Shown here piece after piece: positions 18,137-27,186 of a DNA stretch of 64,000 bases. The position numbers and the translations under genes are program-made. Under the pieces are notes generated by a model, which did not search any database, was not told where the DNA came from, and was given only the letters and a program-made list of their open reading frames with translations. Within the stretch, counting starts at the first letter, position 1. Each line of letters starts with the position of its first letter. Origin of the DNA: Methanocella arvoryzae MRE50 (GTDB lineage Archaea; Halobacteriota; Methanocellia; Methanocellales; Methanocellaceae); NCBI RefSeq assembly GCF_000063445.1, contig NC_009464.1, positions 3,100,001 through 3,164,000 on the forward strand. Reading direction: 5' to 3'.

Positions 18137-18367
18137 ATGAGCGATTTCGCAGAAGAGATCTATAACCTGCTCGGAAATCCCAACGACAGCCTACGCCTGT
18201 CCTCACTGGTTGAGTCTTTCCAGCTAAAAGAGGGCAGCGATAAGGATGGAGAACTCCCTGAGGTCGTGGTGAAAGTGAGCAAGGCCACGCCCCCCTCGGA
18301 CGTCCGCTGGATCAAGGACACACTCTCCGAGTACGACATGTTTTACCGGTTCACTGTCATACAATAA
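18137..18367 (+). CDS. small acidic hypothetical protein
   Basis: Product of 76 residues that I do not recognise. It begins MSDFAEEIYNLLG and ends DMFYRFTVIQ, with no membrane segment. The frame stays open 19 codons upstream, but the ATG at 18137 is chosen because the predicted protein is clean from there. It follows the lipoprotein gene by 63 bases. A T-rich stretch (ATTCTTTTTTAG) after the stop may be its terminator. Confidence 0.6.
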   Translation: MSDFAEEIYNLLGNPNDSLRLSSLVESFQLKEGSDKDGELPEVVVKVSKATPPSDVRWIKDTLSEYDMFYRFTVIQ

Positions 18368-18434
18368 TAATACCAAAATTCTTTTTTAGCTCTTATCCAG
18401 TATACTGCCACGGAAACCTGGAGAAGAGCACTTT

Positions 18435-20603
18435 TTATTGCCCCTGCCTTCCTTTGCTCTTTGCATCCTGGAACGTGATGATAAATTCTGTGCCATTGCC
18501 ATTTTTGACTTCTATGTGGCCTTTGATCTGGTCCGTCAGTGTAGTCACAATTTGCAAACCGAGGCTGGTGGTCTTACGGATATCGAAGCCCTCTGGCAGG
18601 CCGACTCCATTATCTGCAATCACAAGCCGGTAGTGGCCGTTGTCGTTATCGTCGATCTCCACCTGTGTAAGCTCGATTCTGATCTCGCCGACACGGTTGT
18701 CCGGGAATGCGTATTTCAGCGCGTTCGTGACTATCTCATTGATAATGAGGCCGCAGGGGATGGCGGTATCTATGCCCAGCGAGACTGAGTCCGCATTGAT
18801 CTTCAGCCTTACCGGGGCGCCGGTGCCATATGATCGTATGAGGTTGCCGGTCAGGTTCTTGATGTACTCGGCGAAATCTATCCTGGCGATATCCTTGGAC
18901 TGGTACAGCTTTTCGTGGATTAAAGCCATGGACCGGACGCGGTTCTGGCTCTCCTTGAACATGCCCAGCGACTGTTTATCTTTAATATAGCCGGACTGGA
19001 GGTTGAGGAGGCTGGAGATGATCTGCAGGTTGTTCTTGACCCGGTGGTGGATCTCCTTCAGGAGGACTTCTTTCTCCCTAAGAGACGCCTTGATCTTTTC
19101 ATCTGCTTCGCGCTCTTTCGTTATGTCATGGAGTAGTATAATAGTGCCTATATCGTTCCCGTTGGCATCTTTGATCGGAGAACTGCTGCCCCGGACAATC
19201 GCCTTGCCGCCAGTCCTCTGTCTCAGGATCATCTCGAACCCCCGGACGACGTCTTTCTTCCGGATGATATCCCTCAGGTGAATTTCTCTGTCAGAGTAGA
19301 GCACGTTGAACAGGCTTTGCCCGATCGCCTCCTGCTGGGTGAAACCGGTGAGACTGGATGCAGGCTCGTTGAAGAAGGTGATCCTGTCCTCGTTATCGAC
19401 GACCAGCATCGGGTCAGATATGCCCTTCAGGATCGATTCATTATAGTTGATGCGCTCTTTGATGTTGGTCACCATGTAGCTGACCATCTGCTTGATGGCG
19501 ACCGAGAGCTCGCCGATCTCGCCTCCGCTGGCGCCTGTCTCTACCGGCGTCTCGAGGTTGCCTGCGGCAATGCTGTTGGCGATCGTCACAATGCGCTTGA
19601 TGGGCCGGGTGATAGTCCGGACCATGATGTAGCCGATGGAAATGAAAATGATGGAGGCTGCCAGGGCCGTGATAATCGCCTGTTCCTGCATGTGGTACAG
19701 CCTTTGCAGCCCGGGCTCCACGTTGTAGCCTACGAAGAGCATGCCTACGGTTACGTTATCTGCGTTCCGCAGCGGCTCGTAGTGAGTGTACAAAGTCAGG
19801 TTGTTGATAGGGTATATGCCCTCGACGGTCTTTCCATTGTACAGGACCTCGTGTGAGATTTCGGGGAGCACTCTGGTGCCGATGATCTTGTTGTTGTTGC
19901 TGTCCATCAGCGTAGTGGCAATCCTGGTGTCATTCTGGAAGATCGAGCAGTACGCGTTGGTTTCCTCTGTGATATAGTCCACTATTTCGTTATTATTGTT
20001 CAGGACTTCAGAGATGCTGACAGCGCCGATGATCTCTCCGTCCGCGTTCTTGATCGGCTCAGTGTTGATAATGGCGAGGCCGTCGCTCATCTGGGTGGCA
20101 TTGACCTGAGCGGAGAGATTGTTTGACTCGATCACCTGGCTGTCCAGCACGTCCGTGATCGACGTCCCTCTGCCTTTCAGCGCATCATAGATGAGCCGGT
20201 TAGTAGTTCTGTCGCCAGACTGATTATTCGCGGATCTGGCGATAACGATGCCCTGCTCATCAACTACGGTTATTATGTAATTTGTCTGGCCTTTCCTGGA
20301 ATATTCATCGACTATTTGTTTGACTCTGCTATTGTTGCCCTCTATTATGGCGGGCAGCATACGGGGGTCCTGGCTTAGCTTGATAGCCTCCATCTGATCG
20401 GCGGCCATCTTGGAATTGTACACCTGTTCGACCAGCGCCGATACGTCGTGGATCTTATCCTTCAGCTGGTCGTCTTTGTCTGATGTGAGAACTTTGTCGT
20501 TATTATATGTTAAAAAAGCAATCGGGACGATTGTAATGACTAAAACCAATAGCAGTAACCTGATAGATATGCTTTTAAAATCTATCTTAAGCTTCAACAC
20601 CAA
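18435..20603 (-). CDS. membrane sensor histidine kinase, Cache-HAMP-PAS-HisKA_2
   Basis: Product of 722 residues. A membrane helix lies at about 10-32, then a single-Cache type sensor domain (about 35-310, with YIITVVDEQGIVIARS and VSISEVLN), a second helix (AIITALAASIIFISIGYIMV), and HAMP (RPIKRIVTIANSIAAGNLETPV). A PAS unit follows (SDPMLVVDNEDRITFFNEP), then HisKA_2 with LKEIHHRVKNNLQ and HATPase with IADNGVGLPEGF. It should sense an extracellular small ligand. Its kinase half is closely similar to that at 7241; no response regulator is adjacent. Confidence 0.93.
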   Translation of the reverse strand: MVLKLKIDFKSISIRLLLLVLVITIVPIAFLTYNNDKVLTSDKDDQLKDKIHDVSALVEQVYNSKMAADQMEAIKLSQDPRMLPAIIEGNNSRVKQIVDEYSRKGQTNYIITVVDEQGIVIARSANNQSGDRTTNRLIYDALKGRGTSITDVLDSQVIESNNLSAQVNATQMSDGLAIINTEPIKNADGEIIGAVSISEVLNNNNEIVDYITEETNAYCSIFQNDTRIATTLMDSNNNKIIGTRVLPEISHEVLYNGKTVEGIYPINNLTLYTHYEPLRNADNVTVGMLFVGYNVEPGLQRLYHMQEQAIITALAASIIFISIGYIMVRTITRPIKRIVTIANSIAAGNLETPVETGASGGEIGELSVAIKQMVSYMVTNIKERINYNESILKGISDPMLVVDNEDRITFFNEPASSLTGFTQQEAIGQSLFNVLYSDREIHLRDIIRKKDVVRGFEMILRQRTGGKAIVRGSSSPIKDANGNDIGTIILLHDITKEREADEKIKASLREKEVLLKEIHHRVKNNLQIISSLLNLQSGYIKDKQSLGMFKESQNRVRSMALIHEKLYQSKDIARIDFAEYIKNLTGNLIRSYGTGAPVRLKINADSVSLGIDTAIPCGLIINEIVTNALKYAFPDNRVGEIRIELTQVEIDDNDNGHYRLVIADNGVGLPEGFDIRKTTSLGLQIVTTLTDQIKGHIEVKNGNGTEFIITFQDAKSKGRQGQ

Positions 20604-20764
20604 TTTCTCCGTCTGTCTGGCAATTAACCCGTTAAGTTATGTTGTCCCCCCAATGGTTAAAAAATTTGCGTTTACTATTTTGAAACATAATATTTTTTCG
20701 TAATTATCGCTTTATAATTGCTTAAAACGCGAATTTAAAACTGATTTATAGAAAAATAGCATGG

Positions 20765-20786
20765 TGCCGGGCCAGCAAGCCCGGCA
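20765..20786 (-). terminator. GC-rich hairpin with U-rich tail
   Basis: TGCCGGGC and GCCCGGCA form an 8-bp stem with a 6-base loop, about 27 bases past the stop of the secreted gene at 20814. On the minus strand it is followed by TATTTTTC, which fits a transcription terminator. Confidence 0.55.
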
Positions 20787-20813
20787 ATTGTTCTTCTATA
20801 TCTCTTGCAGCTT

Positions 20814-21254
20814 TTAGCAGTATACTAAACCAGCGGGCCCTGCGACAGGAATGCCAAAGACCAGTCCGGGCGTAGGCCCGATACCGAAGGCAGTCGTGTG
20901 TGTGCCTGTGGCTGTGGCAGACTCCTGGGCTCCCAGGTTACCGCCCAGCCCCGACTGCGCCAGACCTCCGCATCCCAGTCCTGCTCCAAAGCCACACGGG
21001 CCGAAGGGGCTGAAGAACGATCCGCCGAACGGACTGATCACGTTACTGGCGAAACTGTCCGAGACCTGAGACGCTCCTGTGCCATACGTCCAGCTGTCCG
21101 TCTCAAAGATCCCCGATCCCACCGTACCATACGGGGTGATTGCCGCCAGTGGCAGGGACCCGGCAATATACTCCGGTCCTACCCACGCACCGGCGGGCAG
21201 AACGGAGATCATAGTCAGCGCTACAAATATCACTAAAAGCTTAACCTTAATCAT
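20814..21254 (-). CDS. secreted Gly/Phe-rich protein of unknown role
   Basis: Product of 146 residues with a signal peptide (MIKVKLLVIFVALTMISVLPAGAW). The mature part is low in charge and rich in Gly, Ser, Phe and Pro, with GGSFFSPFGPCGFGAGLGC and a Cys at the C-terminus. It resembles small cell-envelope or fibre-like proteins more than enzymes. A GTG five codons upstream is an alternative start. I recognise no family. It is transcribed alone. Confidence 0.6.
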   Translation of the reverse strand: MIKVKLLVIFVALTMISVLPAGAWVGPEYIAGSLPLAAITPYGTVGSGIFETDSWTYGTGASQVSDSFASNVISPFGGSFFSPFGPCGFGAGLGCGGLAQSGLGGNLGAQESATATGTHTTAFGIGPTPGLVFGIPVAGPAGLVYC

Positions 21255-21459
21255 AACATCCCCCCACACTATTAAACTTAGTTATATATAATTAATAATA
21301 AAAACCTTACCCGCTTAATCTTCAGTATTTATCGACCGTCCGCCATGAATAAACGCATGACCTGGATAATGTGATGGCCAGCATGCAAGGAAATAGTTAC
21401 ATAATAAAAGAGTCCGGGTATTATCAGGTGCCCGTCACACCCGTCTGTCATCCGTAGAC

Positions 21460-21789
21460 TTATGTCCTGAAAAGTTGATCTACATAGAGAATCTCTGTGC
21501 CATCGGAACTCATGGTCAGGTCCCATGGCAGCGATTTTCCCACACGCACTTTCCAGGCGTTAGCGTCCTTGTATGTCACCGGTTCGATGCTCACGATGTC
21601 TTCAGATGTGATCGTGTAGTTCATGGGCTTTCCTGCGATGCTGTAGTAGGTCAGGTTATGCCCTACGAGTGTCTTGTTGATGGCATCTTTCGCGTCTTCG
21701 CTTGCAGCCGCCGAAGCGCAGCCAGATACTGATAGCATGGCAACCACGATCAGCAGGACTCCTGCAGAATAGATCCCTTTTTGCGTCAT
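21460..21789 (-). CDS. small lipoprotein
   Basis: Product of 109 residues from the ATG at 21789. The lipobox LSVSGC is at about residues 20-25, after a hydrophobic stretch (AGVLLIVVAMLSV). The mature domain is short and beta-rich, ending WDLTMSSDGTEILYVDQLFRT, in the manner of PepSY-like or DUF-type lipoproteins, but no family is certain. An earlier in-frame ATG (21822) would put charged residues before the signal and is less likely. Confidence 0.6.
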   Translation of the reverse strand: MTQKGIYSAGVLLIVVAMLSVSGCASAAASEDAKDAINKTLVGHNLTYYSIAGKPMNYTITSEDIVSIEPVTYKDANAWKVRVGKSLPWDLTMSSDGTEILYVDQLFRT

Positions 21790-21993
21790 CCGGTGTACCT
21801 TCTGCCGGCGGAACCCTGGCAACTTCTGCCTTTCGTGCCGGCATGTTGTTAAAATACCTGTACGTATATATTACTTTTTTAAGCTACGGATAGAATCGTA
21901 GCATGGGATTGCAGAGTCTATACTGCCTCGCCATTATATTCCGATTCAAACAAAAAAATTATTACTTATAAGATTGTAATTACTATTTTAGCT

Positions 21994-23208
21994 ATGGGAA
22001 TTCTGGCAGTTGACAGGCAGGGCAGGCAGGAGGCCGCGATGGCTCATTTCGAGAAGGGCCTTAAGCTTTATCACGACGGCAAAGTAGACGAAGCCATAGT
22101 CGAGCTCAGGCAGGCCGTCAGGCTTGACGGCCGGAATGCCAGAGCCCAGTTTACCCTGGCCGAATGCCTGGACCGGAAAAACCTCGCCGACGAGGCAATT
22201 CTGCATTACCGGGAAGGCCTGAAGACAGACGGCAATAATGCTACAGCCCACTTCGAGTTCGGCAACCTGCTTTTCAGGAGCGGCAGGGTCAACGATGCCA
22301 TCAGGCAGTTCATGATCACCCTCATCGTCAATCCCCAGTACGTTTCCGCCCGGTACATGCTCGCCTGCTGCCTGGAAAAGAAAGGGCTTATCGCAGAGGC
22401 GTTACAGGAGTACCGCTACATTCTCAAGACCAGCCCTAATCTCACCGAGCCTCGCATCTCCTCCGCCCAGTGTATGGAACGGCTGGGCCGGAACCTCGAA
22501 GCCATCGGGGAGTACCGGGCGGCGCTCGAATCCGATCCCGGGCGGGTGGATGTGCGGGCCACTCTGGCGAGGCTGCTGGAGCGGGAAGGCCTGATCGGAG
22601 ACGCTATCGAGGAGTACCGGTTCATCACTGGCCAGGACCCGGAGAACATAGACTTCCGCCTTCGCCTCGCCGGGTGTCTGGACCGTAAAGGCCTGATCGC
22701 CGAGGCTATAAGGGAATATTCTGCCATACTACGCATGAGCCCGGAAAACCGGGCTGCAGCTTCCCGGCTAGAGAAAATCCGTCAGGATCACGCCCGCCTC
22801 TCTGCAGTCGCAGACCGTTACTTCGCCATAGTAGCTGAGTGCAGCCCTGAAGAAGATGCGCTCTTTAAACGTGGTGTCAGCCTGTACGTCGAGGGCGGGT
22901 ATGACGATGCCATCGCCTGCTTCGGCTACATCGCCGATGCAGCCGGACCTTCCGAGGCCCGGGCCCATTTTGCCGGCAGCCTGGCCCTGATCCGAAAAGG
23001 GGTCCTGGATGCGGCCGAGTCCGGGCTTAAAAAAGCGGCATGGGCCCGGGACGACTTCGCCGAAGCCCACTTTTTACTTGGCCTGCTCCACGAGCGACAG
23101 GGCCTCCTCTACGAAGCCTTCCAGGCCTACGGCGAAGCCCTCAAACACCAGCCCGACCTGCACGAGGCTAAAGTCAGGCTCAGAGCTGTGGTTGGAGACC
23201 AGGGTTAA
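21994..23208 (+). CDS. tetratricopeptide repeat protein
   Basis: Product of 404 residues made almost wholly of about ten 34-residue TPR units, such as GLKLYHDGKVDEAIVELRQA, EYRAALESDP and AIREYSAILRMSPENRAA. No signal or membrane segment. It probably acts as a protein-binding scaffold. The ATG lies about 25 bases from ACTTATAAG, suggesting a leaderless message. Neighbours on both sides are unrelated, so the partner is unknown. Confidence 0.85.
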   Translation: MGILAVDRQGRQEAAMAHFEKGLKLYHDGKVDEAIVELRQAVRLDGRNARAQFTLAECLDRKNLADEAILHYREGLKTDGNNATAHFEFGNLLFRSGRVNDAIRQFMITLIVNPQYVSARYMLACCLEKKGLIAEALQEYRYILKTSPNLTEPRISSAQCMERLGRNLEAIGEYRAALESDPGRVDVRATLARLLEREGLIGDAIEEYRFITGQDPENIDFRLRLAGCLDRKGLIAEAIREYSAILRMSPENRAAASRLEKIRQDHARLSAVADRYFAIVAECSPEEDALFKRGVSLYVEGGYDDAIACFGYIADAAGPSEARAHFAGSLALIRKGVLDAAESGLKKAAWARDDFAEAHFLLGLLHERQGLLYEAFQAYGEALKHQPDLHEAKVRLRAVVGDQG

Positions 23209-23362
23209 TTGAGCCACGATGTCGGGCTTTTAATCTATTATAAACAAGCTATTTATTCTATCACGCACCCTGAGTTGCAATGCAGCTAGATTTTAAATAT
23301 CTTAAGCGCCGTGATACGAAATAATACCCGCCCTGGAGAGGGGTGGCAAGAGGTACAGGGAT

Positions 23363-26344
23363 ATGCCGTTCAGGATTGAGATCGCCCTTGGGCCCGGTTA
23401 CCGGGATGCTGCGGGGGAAAGCGTGAAAAACGCCATCAAGAGTAACTTAGACATCGCCGTGGATGATATTCGCACCATCAAGGTCTTCACCATCAATGCA
23501 AACCTGACTGATGCGGAGAAAGAAGCGGTTGCCTCAGGCCCGTTCTCCGATGCAGTGGCCCAGCGATACTCTGTCGATCGCCCGCTGGCGAGCGACTTCG
23601 ACTGGCTGGTCGAGGTCGGCTATCTGCCCGGTGTCACGGATAACGAGGGCAAGACCGGCAGGGAAGCCATCGAAGACCGGCTCGGCCGGAAGCTCGGCGC
23701 AGACGAATCGGTTCACACTTCCACACAGTACCTGATCAACGGCAACCTCACCCGCGCCCAGGTGGAGACTATCTGCAGGCAACTGCTGGGTAACGAGCTG
23801 ATCGAGCGCTTCGACGTGATCGACGGGCGCTCCTGGGATGCGCAGAAAGGCATTCCCGCGAGGGTCCCTCTTGTCAAGGACACTCACCAGCCTCGCGTGG
23901 CGGAGATCGATCTCGATGTCTCCGACGATGAGCTCATAGCTATCAGCCGGAAAGGGACGCTCGCCCTGACTCTGGAAGAGATGAAAGCGATCCGGGACTA
24001 CTTCAAGCAGCCGGAAGTACTCGCCGAGCGCAGGAACCTCGGGCTGGGCCCGAGGCCGACCGACGTCGAGCTCGAGACGCTGGCCCAGACCTGGAGCGAG
24101 CACTGCAAGCACAAGATCTTCAACGCGACCATCGACTACGTGGAGAACGGCAAGCATACGGAGATCAAGAGCCTTTTCAAGTCCTGCATCCGTAAGTCCA
24201 CCGAAGAGATCTCAAAAGAAAAGGGCTGGCTCGTATCAGTATTTAAAGATAATGCGGGCATCATCAAATTCACGGACGACTATAATGTCGCTTTCAAGGT
24301 AGAGACCCATAACAGCCCCTCTGCGCTGGACCCTTACGGCGGTGCTATCACCGGCATCGTGGGCTGCGACAGGGACTCGGCAGGCACCGGCAAGGGCGCC
24401 AAACTCATCGCTCACACCGACGTGCTGTGCTTCGCCTCTCCCTACTACAAAGGCCGCCTCCCGCCCAGGATTTTCCATCCCAGGAGGATTATGGAAGGTG
24501 TGGTCAGAGGCATCAAGGACGGGGGCAACAAGTGCGGCGTCCCCACCATTAACGGCGCCATCCTGTTCGACGACCGGTATGGCGGCAAGCCGCTGGTATA
24601 CTGCGGTTCCCTCGGCCTTATGCCGGCCACCATCAACGGCGAGCCGTCTGAAGACAAGTACGTCAAGCCCGGCACTTTTATCGTCATGGCCGGCGGGCGG
24701 ATAGGTAAGGATGGCATCCACGGCGCCACCTTCTCTTCCGAAGAGCTACACGAAGGCTCCCCGGCGACCGCAGTCCAGATCGGCGATCCCATCACCCAGA
24801 AGAAGATGCTGGACATGCTGCTCGAAGCCCGGGATCAGGGCCTGTACACCTGCATCACCGACAACGGCGCAGGCGGGCTGTCCTCCTCGGTCGGAGAGAC
24901 AGCCCAGTTCTCCGGCGGGTGCGAGATCTACCTGGAGAAGGCGCCGCTCAAATACCACGGCTTAGACCCATGGGAGATTCTGCTCTCCGAAGCCCAGGAG
25001 CGCATGACGCTCGCAGTGCCACCCGAGAAGCTCGACGCTTTCATGTCCCTGGCGAAGCGCAGGGGTGTCGAGGCTACCGTGGTCGGCAAGTACACTGACA
25101 CTGGCAAGTTCCATGTGTTCTACGATGGCAGGACTGTCGCGTCTATCGACATGGATTTCCTGCATGACGGCCTGCCCGAAATGAGGCTGCAGGCAGAGTG
25201 GAAGCCTGTCCAGCGCACCGAGCCGGAGTTGCCGACAGAGGGCCTGACCATGTACCTTCAGGACCTGATGTCCGATCTGAACATCGCCAGCAAGGAATGG
25301 GTCATCCGACAGTACGACCACGAAGTGCAGGGAGGCTCAGTCATCAAGCCGCTCACCGGCAAGGATAACGATGGCCCGGGAGACGCCGGCGTCATCCGTC
25401 CCCTCTTAGACCGCATGGCCGGCATCGCCGTGTCCAACGGCATCAACCCGTACTACGGCGACATCGATACCTATCACATGACTGCCTGCGCCATCGACGA
25501 GGCGATCAGGAACATCATCGCCGTCGGCGGCAGCCTCAGACAGATCGCCCTGCTGGATAACTTCTGCTGGTGCGATCCGATCTACGACCCGGAGAAGACG
25601 CCGGATGGCAAGTATAAGCTGGCTCAGCTTGTGAGGGCAAATCAGGCGCTGTACGACTACACTACGGCATTTGGCACTCCATGTATCTCGGGTAAGGACT
25701 CCATGAAGAACGACTACAAGTTGAAAGGCGAAGACGGGAAAGAATACAAGATATCTATCCCGCCGACAGTGCTCTTCTCTGCAGTGGGAGTCGTGCCTGA
25801 CGTGAGAAAGTGCGTCACGATGGACGCCAAGATGGCGGGAGATCTGGTCTACGCCGTGGGCATGACGAAGGACGAGCTCGGCGGGTCACGGTTCTACAAT
25901 TTGCTCGGGCATACAGGGAACAACGTGCCTAAAGTGGATGCTGCAATGGCGAAGAAGATTTACGACGCCATGTCGGGAGCTATCGATGCCGGCCTTGTAG
26001 CATCATGCCACGACTGCTCCGATGGCGGCCTGGCAGTCGCTCTGGCAGAAACAGCCTTCTCCGGCGGCTTCGGCATGGAGATCGACCTGAACCGGGTGCC
26101 GGCAGAGCGGCTCTTCCGGGATGCCCAGGTGCTCTTCTCCGAGTCGGCGAGCAGGTTCGTGGTCACGGTCGCCCCGGACAAAGCGAAGGCGTTCGAGCAG
26201 GCCATGGAAGGCGTGCCCTGTGCCCTCATCGGCAGTGTAAGGGAAGACGACAGGTTCCTGGTGAACGGCCTGAACGGCACAAGGGTGATCGACACCGTGA
26301 TCGGAGCACTCAAAGAGTCGTGGCAGTACCCGCTGAGGTGGTAA
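23363..26344 (+). CDS. purL: phosphoribosylformylglycinamidine synthase, long PurL with PurS-like N-terminus
   Basis: ATP-dependent amidation of FGAR to FGAM in purine synthesis. The product has 993 residues: an N-terminal PurS-like part, about 1-190, with two repeats (IEIALGPGYRDAAG, VEVGYLPGVTDNEG), then the linker and the two AIRS-like halves. Family motifs include TWSEHCKHKIFNATIDY, KVETHNSPSALDPYGGA and CHDCSDGGLAVALAE. The glutaminase is not fused but is encoded by the next gene two bases later. Most archaea have separate PurS and a PurL of roughly 720 residues, so this form is unusual. Confidence 0.93.
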   Translation: MPFRIEIALGPGYRDAAGESVKNAIKSNLDIAVDDIRTIKVFTINANLTDAEKEAVASGPFSDAVAQRYSVDRPLASDFDWLVEVGYLPGVTDNEGKTGREAIEDRLGRKLGADESVHTSTQYLINGNLTRAQVETICRQLLGNELIERFDVIDGRSWDAQKGIPARVPLVKDTHQPRVAEIDLDVSDDELIAISRKGTLALTLEEMKAIRDYFKQPEVLAERRNLGLGPRPTDVELETLAQTWSEHCKHKIFNATIDYVENGKHTEIKSLFKSCIRKSTEEISKEKGWLVSVFKDNAGIIKFTDDYNVAFKVETHNSPSALDPYGGAITGIVGCDRDSAGTGKGAKLIAHTDVLCFASPYYKGRLPPRIFHPRRIMEGVVRGIKDGGNKCGVPTINGAILFDDRYGGKPLVYCGSLGLMPATINGEPSEDKYVKPGTFIVMAGGRIGKDGIHGATFSSEELHEGSPATAVQIGDPITQKKMLDMLLEARDQGLYTCITDNGAGGLSSSVGETAQFSGGCEIYLEKAPLKYHGLDPWEILLSEAQERMTLAVPPEKLDAFMSLAKRRGVEATVVGKYTDTGKFHVFYDGRTVASIDMDFLHDGLPEMRLQAEWKPVQRTEPELPTEGLTMYLQDLMSDLNIASKEWVIRQYDHEVQGGSVIKPLTGKDNDGPGDAGVIRPLLDRMAGIAVSNGINPYYGDIDTYHMTACAIDEAIRNIIAVGGSLRQIALLDNFCWCDPIYDPEKTPDGKYKLAQLVRANQALYDYTTAFGTPCISGKDSMKNDYKLKGEDGKEYKISIPPTVLFSAVGVVPDVRKCVTMDAKMAGDLVYAVGMTKDELGGSRFYNLLGHTGNNVPKVDAAMAKKIYDAMSGAIDAGLVASCHDCSDGGLAVALAETAFSGGFGMEIDLNRVPAERLFRDAQVLFSESASRFVVTVAPDKAKAFEQAMEGVPCALIGSVREDDRFLVNGLNGTRVIDTVIGALKESWQYPLRW

Positions 26345-26346
26345 CA

Positions 26347-27186
26347 ATGGCAGGAAAGGTAAAATCGCTGGTTCTCACTGGCTACGGTATCAACAGCGAG
26401 GTAGAGACGGCATACGCTAACACCCTTGCAGGAGCAGACGCTAAGATCGTCCACATCAACGACGTCATCGACGGGCTGGTGAAGGTAGACGACTACCACC
26501 TGCTCAACTTCCCGGGAGGCTTCTCCTATGGCGATGACCTCGGCAGCGGAAAAGCGTTCGCGAACAAAGTACTGTACGCGAAGACCCCGACAGGGCCGAT
26601 GATCGATCACATTCAAAAGTTCATCGACGACGGCAAGCTGATCATCGGCATCTGCAACGGCTTCCAGATCCTGGTGAAGATGGGCCTGCTGCCCGCTTTC
26701 GATAAGAATTACACCGGGCAGACCGCAACAGTCTTCTACAACGACAAAGGCTTCAGAGACCAGTGGGTCCGCCTGAAGGTGAACACCGAGTCGCAGTGCG
26801 TCTTTACTCGTGGTATCAGCCGCATCGACATGCCCGTGAGGCACGGCGAGGGCAAGTTCATCCCCGGCAGCCAGGAGGTGCTGGCCCGCCTGTGGAAGAA
26901 CGGCCACGTGGCTCTACAGTATGCCGACTCTGCTTATCAGCCCACCCAGCAGTTCCCCGATAACCCGAACGGCTCGGTCGACGCCATCGCGGGAATCTGT
27001 GACGAGACCGGCAGGGTCTTCGGCCTGATGCCTCACCCCGAAGCGTTCAATCACATTACTAATCACCCGCAGTATACCCGTCTCCGGGAACAGGCTTCCC
27101 GTAAAGGCATAGCGCTGAAAGAAGAAGGCGACGGTATCAAGGTGTGGCGGAACGCGGTCGAGTACATCGAAGCGAACCTGCTCTAA
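26347..27186 (+). CDS. purQ: FGAM synthase glutaminase subunit PurQ
   Basis: Class I glutamine amidotransferase of 279 residues that supplies ammonia to PurL. The nucleophile cysteine is in GICNGFQILVKMG, the oxyanion-side motif is FPGGFSYGDDLGSGKAF, and the catalytic His/Glu pair is in GLMPHPEAFNH. The start ATG lies two bases past the purL stop; the frame extends upstream only as overlap. The stop overlaps by three bases that of the convergent kinase gene. Confidence 0.95.
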   Translation: MAGKVKSLVLTGYGINSEVETAYANTLAGADAKIVHINDVIDGLVKVDDYHLLNFPGGFSYGDDLGSGKAFANKVLYAKTPTGPMIDHIQKFIDDGKLIIGICNGFQILVKMGLLPAFDKNYTGQTATVFYNDKGFRDQWVRLKVNTESQCVFTRGISRIDMPVRHGEGKFIPGSQEVLARLWKNGHVALQYADSAYQPTQQFPDNPNGSVDAIAGICDETGRVFGLMPHPEAFNHITNHPQYTRLREQASRKGIALKEEGDGIKVWRNAVEYIEANLL

